From an uncultured archaeon (lineage in GTDB: Archaea > Thermoproteota > Bathyarchaeia > Bathyarchaeales > DTEX01): a stretch of DNA of 34,356 nt. Location: NCBI GenBank assembly GCA_938091805.1, contig CALKGV010000032.1, forward strand, positions 1-34,356, written 5' to 3'. The position numbers were made by a program, and so were the translations under genes. Below the pieces are notes generated by a model. The model did no database searches. It was not told the origin of the DNA and saw nothing but the letters and a program-made list of their open reading frames with translations. Of the stretch, positions 1-9,227 are shown piece after piece (position 1 is the first letter of the stretch; each line of letters starts with the position of its first letter).

Positions 1-2
1 TC

Positions 3-98
3 GCCAGATCGGTGGATGAGGCTAGGAGGCTAATTGAGGTCGGCTTCGAATACGTCTGCACCTTCGAAGGTGCAATGCTCTTCAGGAAGCGAAAGTAA
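3..98 (+). CDS. C-terminal fragment of an ORF entering from the left edge (...ARSVDEARRLIEVGFEYVCTFEGAMLFRKRK*); resembles archaeal tyrosine-recombinase/integrase C-termini
   Basis: Open frame from base 3 to TAA at 96-98; the 'EARRLIEVGFEYV...GAMLFRKRK' ending recalls archaeal site-specific integrases. Only 31 residues are visible. Confidence 0.35.
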   Translation, partial: ARSVDEARRLIEVGFEYVCTFEGAMLFRKRK

Positions 99-158
99 AT
101 ATTAATGCGAAAAATTAAATTTTAATACGCTTTATTTATTACAATCGCTAATATTTTA

Positions 159-1163
159 ATGATAATACTACGAGGCAGAATTATGGAGCTTCGAAGGATT
201 CAAATGACAAGGGGCGGAACCTTCTTTGTCACATTACCTAAAGAATGGGCCTTACGTCATGGCATAAGTCGAGGATCTATCGTCGCAAGCTTAGTAACAT
301 CCGACGGAAAACTTGTTATTGATCCAAAATATGATATTGAACCGGCTCCGCGGATCATAAGTATTAAACCTGGACTTTATCTCAGCCGTGAGATCATTAG
401 CAAATACCTTCTAGGTTATGATATTATAAGCATTGAGGCCAAAGATCGAATTACTCTCGAGCAAAGAGAAATTATTAAACAAACAGCTTCCCGTCTTATA
501 GGTCTAGAAATAATTGAAGAAGATTATAGTAAAATAGTTATGCAGTGTTTACTTGAACCCTCAGTTTTATCACCTGAGAAGATTCTACGCCGCGAACACT
601 TAATTACCTCAGGCATGTGTAAGGATGCAATAATAGCGTTATTAGAGAGAGACATAAATTTAGCTAAAAATGTTATCGCTAGAGATAATGAAGTTGATAG
701 ATTATACTTTCTCTTAGTTAGGATTCTAAGAACAATCATCCAGAACCCTAATCTAGGTCAGAAACTTAATTTGCATCCAATAAGCTGTTTAGATTATAGG
801 TTAACCGCAAGTTTGGTTGAATCAGTTGCTGATCAATCATCCCAAATTGCTGAGCATGTTATTAAACTTAAAGATTTAATTTTAGCTGAAGAGGTTTTAA
901 AAGCGCTATATGACCTCTACAAATCTGTTCATGAAACCTATGAAGACGCTGTCGCTGCATTCATATCGCATAATACTACCCTAGCGGAATCTGTAAGAGA
1001 AAAAGCAAAGGATATTGAGGAACTGGGTCAAAAAACCGAATCCTTAGTCAACATTTTACCTATTGAAAAAGCCCAAGATTTAGTTGCTATCGTTCTGCTA
1101 ATGAACCGCATATATGATCATAGCGTAGATATCTCCGACCTGACAACTCCAATAATAGCTTAG
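159..1163 (+). CDS. AbrB/SpoVT N-terminal domain + PhoU domain protein (phosphate-uptake-regulator-like)
   Basis: 'MELRRIQMTRGGTFFVTLPKEWALRHGISRGS' is a SpoVT/AbrB swapped-hairpin signature, followed by an all-helical PhoU-like region. Start may be the internal Met MELRR at 183. Confidence 0.8.
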   Translation: MIILRGRIMELRRIQMTRGGTFFVTLPKEWALRHGISRGSIVASLVTSDGKLVIDPKYDIEPAPRIISIKPGLYLSREIISKYLLGYDIISIEAKDRITLEQREIIKQTASRLIGLEIIEEDYSKIVMQCLLEPSVLSPEKILRREHLITSGMCKDAIIALLERDINLAKNVIARDNEVDRLYFLLVRILRTIIQNPNLGQKLNLHPISCLDYRLTASLVESVADQSSQIAEHVIKLKDLILAEEVLKALYDLYKSVHETYEDAVAAFISHNTTLAESVREKAKDIEELGQKTESLVNILPIEKAQDLVAIVLLMNRIYDHSVDISDLTTPIIA

Positions 1164-1236
1164 ACATGCACATAACTACAATTACAAAAACCTCGACAAG
1201 AAAGCCTATGATTTTAACTGTGGGATGAATGGTATC

Positions 1237-1295
1237 GTCAAGTTAAGCCCATTTATTTAAATACTCCTTTTATAAATACAGCATCTTAACTTGAC
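1237..1295. repeat. 11-bp perfect inverted repeat (gtcaagttaag ... cttaacttgac) with a 37-bp A/T-rich spacer
   Basis: Arms 1237-1247 and 1285-1295 are exact reverse complements; the spacer contains TATA-like tttatttaaata/tttataaata. Confidence 0.8.
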
Positions 1296-1327
1296 AGTAT
1301 CCGATGGATTGTCGATAGGTTTATATG

Positions 1328-1615
1328 CGCCCCATCCACGCTATGTTTTGAGTGGGCTGCTCGAAATGTGGCTTGGATGTCCAAAGGCTGGAATAAGGCT
1401 CAGGAGCTGAAATGGGTGGGGGAAGGTTCCAGCAAGCGAATATAGGGCTTGCTCGGGCGTTGAACGTCCTGTGGAAGCCGTTAACGGGGGCGGCGGCACA
1501 CCTCCTGCTTCTAAGGTGGAACGGGATGAGGCGGGAGCCTGAAAGGGCGGTGACGACCAGCCGATGAAGACCTTAGAAGCAAGAATCTCCCGACTTAGTC
1601 GTGGAGAGTGTCAAC
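1328..1615 (+). pseudogene. TnpB (IS200/IS605-type OrfB) C-terminal remnant plus right end / omega-RNA-like region
   Basis: Frame-broken TnpB zinc-ribbon tail: PRYVLSG / CSKCGLDVQR / WNKAQELKWVG / VEAVNGGGGTPPASKVERDEAGA. Then 'gaagcaagaatctcccgacttagtcgtggagagtgtcaac', a typical IS605 right-end hairpin (CTCC-CGAC-tta-GTCG-t-GGAG) and terminus. Confidence 0.75.
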
Positions 1616-1676
1616 TAAAGAAGAGTTTAGCTTTTATTTATTGCAACCCCGCTTATTCTTGCTCAATGTTAACTTC

Positions 1677-2265
1677 GAACTCATCTCAAAACTATTTAAG
1701 TCTTTCTTGACTATGTTTTGGTATGGAGTTTCCTGAGCTTTCTGATGGTGAGTGGGAGTTTATTAGTCCTTTGCTGCCTCCTAAGGCTAGGGTTGGCAGG
1801 CCTAGGGCTGATGATAGGAGAATAATAAACGGCATTCTATACGTCTTGACTACTGGATGCAGATGGATGGATATGCCTATACGCTATGGCTCCTACAAGA
1901 CTGCTTGGAGGAGGTTTAGGCGATGGCAGGATGAGGGCGTATGGGATAGAGTATTCAGGGCCTTATCATCTGTGAGGGAGCATGGTAGGGTATGCGTTGA
2001 TAGCTCGACTGTGGAGGCTAAAAAGGGGGGAGAAATGATAGGATATGATGGCTTCAAGCATAGGAAGGGCTCAAAGATACATGTATGTGTGGATGAATAC
2101 TCCATGCCCTTAAGCATAGCTTTGGGTGCTGGAAATGAGCATGATTCGAAGCGTATAGATGAGCTATTGGAGGGCTTAAGGGAGCTTTATGCCGACTCAG
2201 CGTATGATGCTGAAGCCGTAAGGGCATAACAATACATTTAAGATATGGAATTTAGAGATGAGTTC
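1677..2265 (+). mobile_element. IS5-like insertion sequence, copy A (internally deleted)
   Basis: Terminal inverted repeats gaactcatctc (1677-1687) / gagatgagttc (2255-2265). Transposase is homologous to copies B and C. About 205 bp present in copy B (about 16701-16906) is absent. Confidence 0.9.
1723..2229 (+). pseudogene. IS5-family DDE transposase, truncated (168 aa)
   Basis: Motifs VCVDSSTVEAKKGG..IGYDGFKHRKGSKIHVCVDE and ELYADSAYD are present. The C-terminal segment with the catalytic Glu (ERFYGWLKSFRRIIVRYE in copy B) is deleted. Confidence 0.85.
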
Positions 2266-2396
2266 TAGGAATAATTTTCTGGACGTGCTTAGCTGAGGAG
2301 CCGAAAGGCTCAGGTATCCCCTCTATGCAAACATCAAACATTTTTCAAAAAACTGCGCATTGTTTTTAACGTTAACTGGAAAATCTCTCGGCTTCA

Positions 2397-2705
2397 TCAT
2401 TGAATTGTTAGAAGCCCCATTTTGCGCAGATGTTCCGCCTGGCCCTTTGTGTAGCGCCAGATTATGTCGCCGCGCGTGTCATACTGGAAGTCCCATGGGG
2501 ATACTAAGACAACATCACCGATCCTTATCCAGAATCTCCGCTTAAGCTTGCCCCTTATCCGGCATATGCGTTCATGCCCATCTTGACATTTAACCAGTAC
2601 GCGGTCGTAGCCAAGCAGCTTCATAGCTATCCCTAGTACATCATTTCCAGATGGGAGCACCAGCTCACTCATGTCTTCCTCGCTGATAACCTTCTTTTTA
2701 CCCAA
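2397..2705 (-). CDS. eif1A: Translation initiation factor aIF-1A
   Basis: GNDVLGIAMKLLGYDRVLVKCQDGHERICRIRGKLKRRFWIRIGDVVLVSPWDFQ matches the eIF1A S1-like OB fold; probable TTG start. Confidence 0.93.
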   Translation of the reverse strand: MGKKKVISEEDMSELVLPSGNDVLGIAMKLLGYDRVLVKCQDGHERICRIRGKLKRRFWIRIGDVVLVSPWDFQYDTRGDIIWRYTKGQAEHLRKMGLLTIQ

Positions 2706-2801
2706 ACTTTTGCCTCTCGAAGGATCCCGTCTTCAACTTATCTGTTAAAGGGGGAACCTTGCTTAAATACTTTTAATTATTTCGGCTGGAGAAATGCTGG
2801 A

Positions 2802-3683
2802 TTATAAGCCGGATAAACTCCAAACTCTTCTAACCGCCTCACCGGACTTTTTCACAGCTTCCCGAATCGGTAGGCTTCTTAATCTCTCATCGAAAGGTTC
2901 AGGTGTTACCGGCCCGTCGTACCCGACATCCCTCAGCGCCCTTAGGAAACTAACGATGTCTATGACGCCGGTCTCGCCTGGAAGCCTTCTGACATTGTCC
3001 CTCTGTTCATCAACTGGTATGCCCTGGGGCGCATCATTAATGTGAACGTAAATTATCTGCTTACTTCTTAAACCCCTTATCTGCTCCACCGTCCCATGCG
3101 ATGTGTACCAATGCCAGCTGTCAAGTAGTAATCCAGCATTTTCAGTTCCAATCGCATTGCAGAGCTTCAGCATGCCGTCCATTGTGCATATGAACTCATA
3201 TTTATGTCCAACTCTAAGGGTTTTAGGCGCTACAAACTCCAACCCTAGCAGGCAACCGTAATCTTCCAAAATTTCAGCTATGGGCTTAAGTCTCCTAACG
3301 TGGAATTCAAAGTTCTCATTAAATGGCAAACTATCAGAGAATGGAACTATCCATGTAAAAGCCCTATAACAGCCGATTTCATCCGCAATCTTGGCTAATA
3401 TGGGTAAATTCTTAAGATCCCCCTCATATTTCTCCTCACTGCCTCTGAAGTCCACCGGTAAAGCCCAGCCGCCGAGCCTTAGATCTCCCAGGAGGCTTTT
3501 AATATCCATAACGCTGCTCTCTTTAAGGAGGCTTCTAGCTTCCAGGATATTTATGTCTATTCCCTCGAAGCCGCCTAGATTGGCCAAATCTATTGTTTCA
3601 TGGAATGATGCTTGGAAGCCCAGCGCGTTGGGATTAAGGTTTTTAAACATATGAACACCGCCGGTTAGGAGGGGATTACTCAA
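2802..3683 (-). CDS. Sugar phosphate isomerase/epimerase (xylose isomerase-like TIM barrel, AP endonuclease 2 family)
   Basis: Motifs LLLDSWHWYTSHGT, IIYVHINDAPQG, LPGETGVIDIVSFLRALRDVGYDGPVTPEPF. Confidence 0.85.
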   Translation of the reverse strand: MSNPLLTGGVHMFKNLNPNALGFQASFHETIDLANLGGFEGIDINILEARSLLKESSVMDIKSLLGDLRLGGWALPVDFRGSEEKYEGDLKNLPILAKIADEIGCYRAFTWIVPFSDSLPFNENFEFHVRRLKPIAEILEDYGCLLGLEFVAPKTLRVGHKYEFICTMDGMLKLCNAIGTENAGLLLDSWHWYTSHGTVEQIRGLRSKQIIYVHINDAPQGIPVDEQRDNVRRLPGETGVIDIVSFLRALRDVGYDGPVTPEPFDERLRSLPIREAVKKSGEAVRRVWSLSGL

Positions 3684-4902
3684 AGAGCGTAACAGTTACC
3701 TCCTCACCCTCATCTATGACATCAAGGTTGACTGGTAAGATCACGTAGCCATCAGCATTCGAAAGGCTTGTTATGTCACCTGACTTCTTAAATGCCGGGT
3801 AAGCCTTTCCGTCAACTATCCTCACGGTGAAGAATTGCTCTCGTCCAGAGGCGGAAACAATACGCTTTGCCATCCTAGCCTTAACGGTTGTCGGCTTTTT
3901 AGGCGGCAGCCTCGCCATCTTACGTATAACCGGGATCAGAAATACGTATGCGTTGCTTAGGCATGATGCTGGGTAACCCGGCATCCCAAAAACTGGTTTT
4001 TCCCTCACCACGCCGAATAATGTTGGTTTACCCGGCTTAATCTGGACACCGTGAAATAGGAGCTTCCCATCCTCCTTTATGATGTCCGACAGCATGTCCC
4101 GTTCACCCACGGAGCTTCCCCCTGAGAAAACTATTAAATCATGATCTATGTAGCGATATAGGGCTGACCTCAAAGCTTCATATGAATCTGGAATTATCGG
4201 GGCTCTTGTGACTGATGCACCGTTTTCAAGAAGCAAAGAGGCCAAAGTATATGAGTTTACATCATAGACTTGCCCCTCTTTAAGTTCAAGCCCTAGATCC
4301 TGAACTTCAACACCTGTTGGAATTATTGCCACTCGAGGTTTCCGGTAAACCAAAGCTTTTCTTAAGCCTAAAGCCGCGAAAACCCCTATTTTAGCAGGCG
4401 TTAAAACCTCACCCTCCCTAATTATTACCTCACCCCTCTTCACATCCTCCCCCCTAGGCGATATATTTTCAAGCGGATGTACAGCCCTATAGATTAACAC
4501 GTTATCCCCCTCCTCTTCGGTGAACTCGGCCATAACTACAGAGTCGGCGCCGGGCGGTATGGGGCAGCCGGTTGCTATGCGGATACATTCCCCATTTCTT
4601 ATCTCCCTGCTCGTTGATTCACCGGCGCGTAAAACCCCGACCAGCCTTAGGGTTTTAGGGTTAAACTCCGATGCGCCGTAAGTATCCTCAGCCCTCACAG
4701 CGTAACCATCCATAGCAGCCCTATCAAAAGGCGGGATATCCATCTCAGCCACAAGATCCTTTGCTAAAACCCTGTTCGCAGACCTCTCTATTGGAACCAG
4801 CTCCGCCGCCTCCACGGGTCTAATGTGCTCCATGATTATATCCAGGGCTTTTTCGCGAGGCATTAAAAGTTTGAAGGGCGTGATCTCACTCATGCTGACC
4901 AA
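3676..4902 (-). CDS. moeA: Molybdopterin molybdenumtransferase MoeA
   Basis: PPFDRAAMDGYAVRAEDT, IATGCPIPPGADSVVMAE, IIPTGVEVQDLG, VFSGGSSVGERDML, GMPGYPASCLSNAYVFLIPVIR. Confidence 0.93.
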   Translation of the reverse strand: MVSMSEITPFKLLMPREKALDIIMEHIRPVEAAELVPIERSANRVLAKDLVAEMDIPPFDRAAMDGYAVRAEDTYGASEFNPKTLRLVGVLRAGESTSREIRNGECIRIATGCPIPPGADSVVMAEFTEEEGDNVLIYRAVHPLENISPRGEDVKRGEVIIREGEVLTPAKIGVFAALGLRKALVYRKPRVAIIPTGVEVQDLGLELKEGQVYDVNSYTLASLLLENGASVTRAPIIPDSYEALRSALYRYIDHDLIVFSGGSSVGERDMLSDIIKEDGKLLFHGVQIKPGKPTLFGVVREKPVFGMPGYPASCLSNAYVFLIPVIRKMARLPPKKPTTVKARMAKRIVSASGREQFFTVRIVDGKAYPAFKKSGDITSLSNADGYVILPVNLDVIDEGEEVTVTLFE

Positions 4903-5047
4903 TTCTCCTCACCTTACTCTCCTTAATTAAGAGACATGATGAGCGAAACATAAAGGTTTTCAATCTCACGGCTTAGGCAACATTGCGGAAAAACGCTTTT
5001 CTGGGAAAATTTATAAGACATGGTTCGTTCAAAAATAATGTGGGATC

Positions 5048-8000
5048 ATGCCTAAGAACATTCCCTTCAAAAAAGCATTATTTTTCTTAGCTCTCTCAAT
5101 ATTTTTAACATCATTTTTCCCAGTCAACTCCTTCACCGTTCATGCTGAGAGATACGTTGAAACCGCGGAGAGAGCAGCCTACTCAATATCGATATATGTG
5201 AAGGCGGTAGACGCCGTAACAGGGCAGCCAATTCAGGACGCAACGCTGATGCTTTGGGATCTCAGCACATTTGATAAGCCTCAGCCAGGCGCAGGCATAT
5301 ACTCCACAGATGAAAATGGCGAATGCCTTATTTTCGGGGATTACTTAAGAATTAAGCATTTCTATTGGCTTTATATTTACAAAGGCAACTTCGAAGAAAA
5401 AATCGTTGACTATGTTCCGGTTAAAAGGGAAATCTATCTTGAGAGGCCGGAAAACGTAAGCCTAATCCTGCAGATGGTTCCCGGAGCGATGATTGAAGTT
5501 GAGGGGATCCCCTATCTCGTTCAATCCCCAAGCCCGGAAGAACGCTATATGATCATAACAATTAAGGAGAGATCCGGAGCCCTAAATTATTCATTCATTA
5601 GGGAATATGGCAACTCACCGGATGTCTACATGCTAGGTCTAAATAGAAAAACCATCATCGTTCCGGCAAACGCACCAATTGATCTTGAAGTTAAGGTCTG
5701 GTTTTTCCTAAGGGGGATAGGCCGCATATCAGTGAGCAGCGAAATATTCTACATAAACAATAATTCTTTGCCATTAATACTTCCCCAAAGAGGCCTTTTA
5801 TCATCTGTAAAAATTCCAGCCTACAGCCTTAGGAAGGGGCTATCGCACATCGAATCGGTGTTTGCAGATGTCTCCTCAAAGCTGGACGAAGCCCAAAGAA
5901 TCGGATTCACGGTTTTCGATGAAAGACGCATACTCACCCGGGTAAGCCAGAGGAAGATTGAAGCCGAATCCCTTCTGCAAAGCGCACAAACCGATAAGGA
6001 TTTTGAAAACATATGGTTGACGCTTAGAGAAGCCCTAGGTGAAATGAACTATGTGTATGCGGTGCTGCAAAACAAATACCTAGTCAGCAAGACTAATGCC
6101 GTCTATCTCTCAGCGGTAATCTCAGTGTTCAGCATCGTATTATCATCATTCCTCTTCGAGAGTGAGAGGAAAAAGATACATGTAGGCATAATATTTTACG
6201 TCGTCTCAATAGTGATCCTTTACTTTATACATCCCGGGTCGCACGTGATAATCGACGAAAACTTCATATTGTTTTTGCAGTCAGCATCCGTATCCTTCAT
6301 CGCGGTTTTAGCCATAGTTTTCGGTATACCGCGTGTTTGGAAGGAGAGAACCGTTGAAGGCGAGGTTTCCTGGAGAAGCGCCATATCGGTGATCTTCTCC
6401 ATGGGTAAGCGCCAGATAAGGCGGAAAAAGATACGCGGTTTCTTCACAATCCTATCAATATGCATCCTCATTTTAGCGTTCACTTCGCTCACATCCTTCG
6501 GAACAGCCTTCGGCGTGGTCTCCAGCAAACTAAACGCCCTTCCCCCATCTGAAGGCATCCTCATAAGGCGGATGATAAATGGTTCATCATTAATTTTTTC
6601 ACCTCTAGGATACGGCGACATAATATCAATTTCAAATGTCGCACCAATACGTAACGTCGCGCAGAGACTGAAAAACTATCCTAAAAATGAACCCGTGGTT
6701 CGCCTTGTAAATCCCAATACCGGAGCCTTCCACTTTATTTACGGTGTTCTCGCAATATCGCCCACCAATGAATCCATCTACACAAATCTGGATGAGGTTG
6801 TTGAGGGAGGATATCTAAGTGAAGAGGTTGATGGTGAGGTTCTTATAAGCGTAAATGTAGCGAATAAGCTGGGCGTTAGAGTAAATGGCAATGTAACCCT
6901 AGAAGTTTCCGGCACAACATTAAGGAAAAACATGATAGTTAAGGGGCTGATTAACGATGAAGGATATGAGGGTTTAATTGACATCGACGGCAACCTTCTA
7001 GGGCCATCACGCCTCCTAGAAGACGGCTCGGTGAGAAGATGTAATAGCACAGAAATCATGGTGACCAATCTGAGGACCGCTGAAAAAATACAGGTGGATC
7101 TTGATGCCGTTTACGGGAGAAACGCGCCGCAATTTGTTTTGCCATCAGAAATCCTTTTTCAATTCGATCCGGAAGTGAACATTGAATCGTCCGTTAAAGA
7201 ACTAATTTTCCAATCCGGATACGACATCTTCGTCTCCCGCAACAATGAGGTCACCTACTACTACGTCGGCTCCTACATTGAATTTAAAGGGGTCGCTGAG
7301 CTTCTCATCCCAATGATTATGGTGGTCCTAAACGTCAGCATGGTTATGGTTAACAGTGCATATGAACGGGGTAAAGAGATCAGGGTGCTCTCAATGCTTG
7401 GTTTAAACCCGACGCATATAGGGCTAACATTCGTGGCTGAGGCAATAGTTATGGGAATGGTTGGCGGCAGCCTGGGCTATTTAGCCGGGCTTGGCTTCTA
7501 CAGGATCATGATCCTATTCGGGCATGATTTGATGGTTAGGGAAAAACTCGAATGGTGGTGGAGCGCCCTAGGATTCCTTCTAGCCATACTCGTCTCAGTG
7601 CTCTCAGCTATGAGGCCGGCTGCCATGGCCGTCAGCGCCTACACGCCTTCAAAGGTGAGGAAGGTTAAAAGATCTGAGGAGGAAAAGAAGAAGCGCAAGG
7701 AAGAAATATTCAAGGTTTATCACGCAAGAGAACTCACCATGCCTGTGAAGGTGCTTACAAGCGAGAAGGAGTTCTTCTTAAGCTTCTTCCTCGATCGCCT
7801 AGACGAGCTGAGAACAGGCTACACTGAGAGGGTGGAAAACATAGAGGATGTTCCCGAGATTGAAAATGTTAAGGGCGAGGTTGTAAAAACAATAAAGTTT
7901 ATTTACTATTTCGGGCCGCCGGAGCGTAGGAGAGGGACGAAGAACCGCCTAGTTTTAATAAAGAGCCCATACGAAGATTACTACAGGGTTAAATTAATTT

Positions 8001-8116
8001 CGGAGCCGGCTGCCCCAGGGATTCCCGAGAGCGCTGTGGACAGAACCGTTGACTTTGTCCACGACATAATGATGTTTTGGGCTAAAGATAAAAAGAGAAT
8101 CATGGGCGCCCCCTAG
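5048..8116 (+). CDS. Large membrane protein: N-terminal Ig/carboxypeptidase-regulatory-like extracytoplasmic region, C-terminal FtsX/MacB-type permease domain
   Basis: Signal/TM at N-terminus, 'VDAVTGQPIQDATLMLWD..YSTDENGEC' (CarboxypepD_reg-like), multiple TM segments, FtsX-like 'YERGKEIRVLSMLGLNPTHIGLTFVAEAIVMGMVGGSLGYLAGLG'. Confidence 0.75.
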   Translation: MPKNIPFKKALFFLALSIFLTSFFPVNSFTVHAERYVETAERAAYSISIYVKAVDAVTGQPIQDATLMLWDLSTFDKPQPGAGIYSTDENGECLIFGDYLRIKHFYWLYIYKGNFEEKIVDYVPVKREIYLERPENVSLILQMVPGAMIEVEGIPYLVQSPSPEERYMIITIKERSGALNYSFIREYGNSPDVYMLGLNRKTIIVPANAPIDLEVKVWFFLRGIGRISVSSEIFYINNNSLPLILPQRGLLSSVKIPAYSLRKGLSHIESVFADVSSKLDEAQRIGFTVFDERRILTRVSQRKIEAESLLQSAQTDKDFENIWLTLREALGEMNYVYAVLQNKYLVSKTNAVYLSAVISVFSIVLSSFLFESERKKIHVGIIFYVVSIVILYFIHPGSHVIIDENFILFLQSASVSFIAVLAIVFGIPRVWKERTVEGEVSWRSAISVIFSMGKRQIRRKKIRGFFTILSICILILAFTSLTSFGTAFGVVSSKLNALPPSEGILIRRMINGSSLIFSPLGYGDIISISNVAPIRNVAQRLKNYPKNEPVVRLVNPNTGAFHFIYGVLAISPTNESIYTNLDEVVEGGYLSEEVDGEVLISVNVANKLGVRVNGNVTLEVSGTTLRKNMIVKGLINDEGYEGLIDIDGNLLGPSRLLEDGSVRRCNSTEIMVTNLRTAEKIQVDLDAVYGRNAPQFVLPSEILFQFDPEVNIESSVKELIFQSGYDIFVSRNNEVTYYYVGSYIEFKGVAELLIPMIMVVLNVSMVMVNSAYERGKEIRVLSMLGLNPTHIGLTFVAEAIVMGMVGGSLGYLAGLGFYRIMILFGHDLMVREKLEWWWSALGFLLAILVSVLSAMRPAAMAVSAYTPSKVRKVKRSEEEKKKRKEEIFKVYHARELTMPVKVLTSEKEFFLSFFLDRLDELRTGYTERVENIEDVPEIENVKGEVVKTIKFIYYFGPPERRRGTKNRLVLIKSPYEDYYRVKLISEPAAPGIPESAVDRTVDFVHDIMMFWAKDKKRIMGAP

Positions 8117-8201
8117 TTCTTCTACGCCTAAGGCGGAAAGAAAACTTTATCTTTTTAAAAGCACTTAAAAACATGATCGCACTTGTTGGAGATGCTGCTG
8201 G

Positions 8202-8681
8202 TTGACTTCGAAAAATGATATTGAAACCTTTATTAAAAGGCAGATTGAGATCGAGAGGGAGATTGTTGCATTGCTAAATGAGGGGATAGCCGACTTAGAA
8301 AACCCAGCAGTTAGGGAAGTTTTAAAAGGAATCTCGCTTGACTCCACTAAGCATGCAGGAATCTACTCAGCCGCCCTAGAACTTATGACTAAAACGCCTA
8401 AAGCATTAACTCAGGAGCAGCTGGATAGGCAGGTGGCGCTCGTGAAGAGGCATATACGCATGGAGGCTGAGCTGATAAAGAGAATAAGCGAAACGCTTCC
8501 ATCAATTGAAGAGGAGAAGATCAGATTTCTCCTCAGCGCAATATTAGAGGATGAGAAAAGGCATCATGAACTCTTAAAAAGGGTTCTTGAAATCATAGTT
8601 AAAGGCGAAACAATAACGGATAAAGACCTGTGGGACATAATCTGGCGGAACGTTCCGATGCATGGTTCGCCGGGCGGATGA
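8202..8681 (+). CDS. Ferritin-like/rubrerythrin-like four-helix protein
   Basis: Repeated E..H motifs (KHAGIYSAALEL, DEKRHHELLKRVLEI); probable TTG start. Confidence 0.65.
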   Translation: MTSKNDIETFIKRQIEIEREIVALLNEGIADLENPAVREVLKGISLDSTKHAGIYSAALELMTKTPKALTQEQLDRQVALVKRHIRMEAELIKRISETLPSIEEEKIRFLLSAILEDEKRHHELLKRVLEIIVKGETITDKDLWDIIWRNVPMHGSPGG

Positions 8682-8837
8682 AAAATATAAGGGCAAACCC
8701 AGCCTACACTATGCGATGCAATAAATTCAATATTTAGGCTAGTGGTGGATTCGAACCCAACCTTCACGCCGCAGATAAACTTATCTTCATTCCTTAAAGT
8801 GAAATCTTCATAAATAGATGCAACTATAATCTTTCTG

Positions 8838-9134
8838 TTGGGGTTGGAGGGTTTGAGAGATGCGTGGGATGATGTTGAGGCTGGGCTTGGCAGCCCTGGC
8901 AGGATAAGGATTTTAAGGATATTGCTTAAGAAGCCTGGTGAATGCTTCACCAGGTATGCTCTTGAAAGGCTCACCGGTCTTAAGCCCGTGGACGTTAGGA
9001 GGGATCTGAGCATTCTTGTGGGTTTAGGTTGGGTTAAGGAGAACCCCTATGATCCCAGAACTTATGAGGTGAACATGGATAACGATGTTGTTAAGGTCAT
9101 AGCGGAGTTCTTCAGGAGGTTGCCGGGCGCATAG
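8838..9134 (+). CDS. ArsR-like winged-helix transcriptional regulator
   Basis: GSPGRIRILRILLKKPGECFTRYALERLTGLKPVDVRRDLSILVGLGWVKENPYDPRTYEVN is wHTH-like. Confidence 0.75.
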   Translation: MGLEGLRDAWDDVEAGLGSPGRIRILRILLKKPGECFTRYALERLTGLKPVDVRRDLSILVGLGWVKENPYDPRTYEVNMDNDVVKVIAEFFRRLPGA

Positions 9135-9227
9135 TTTTCAGCGTCGGTCAGCTACACCCCCCTCCCCCCAACGGTACGTTGCCGAATAAATACTTTCAGC
9201 CACATCTATTTTTTGTGGTGTCATATT

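Noticed and set aside
1674-2268. Target-site duplication around IS copy A
   Set aside because: Flanks ttc and tag do not match; none was evident for copy B either.
2298-2311. Small GNRA-capped hairpin GAGCC-GAAA-GGCTC downstream of IS copy A
   Set aside because: Only 5 bp of stem and no recognised RNA family; could be chance or a fragment.
8735-8765. tRNA-like T-loop string (ggtggattcgaacccaacc)
   Set aside because: No matching T-stem pairing, acceptor stem or anticodon arm could be assembled.
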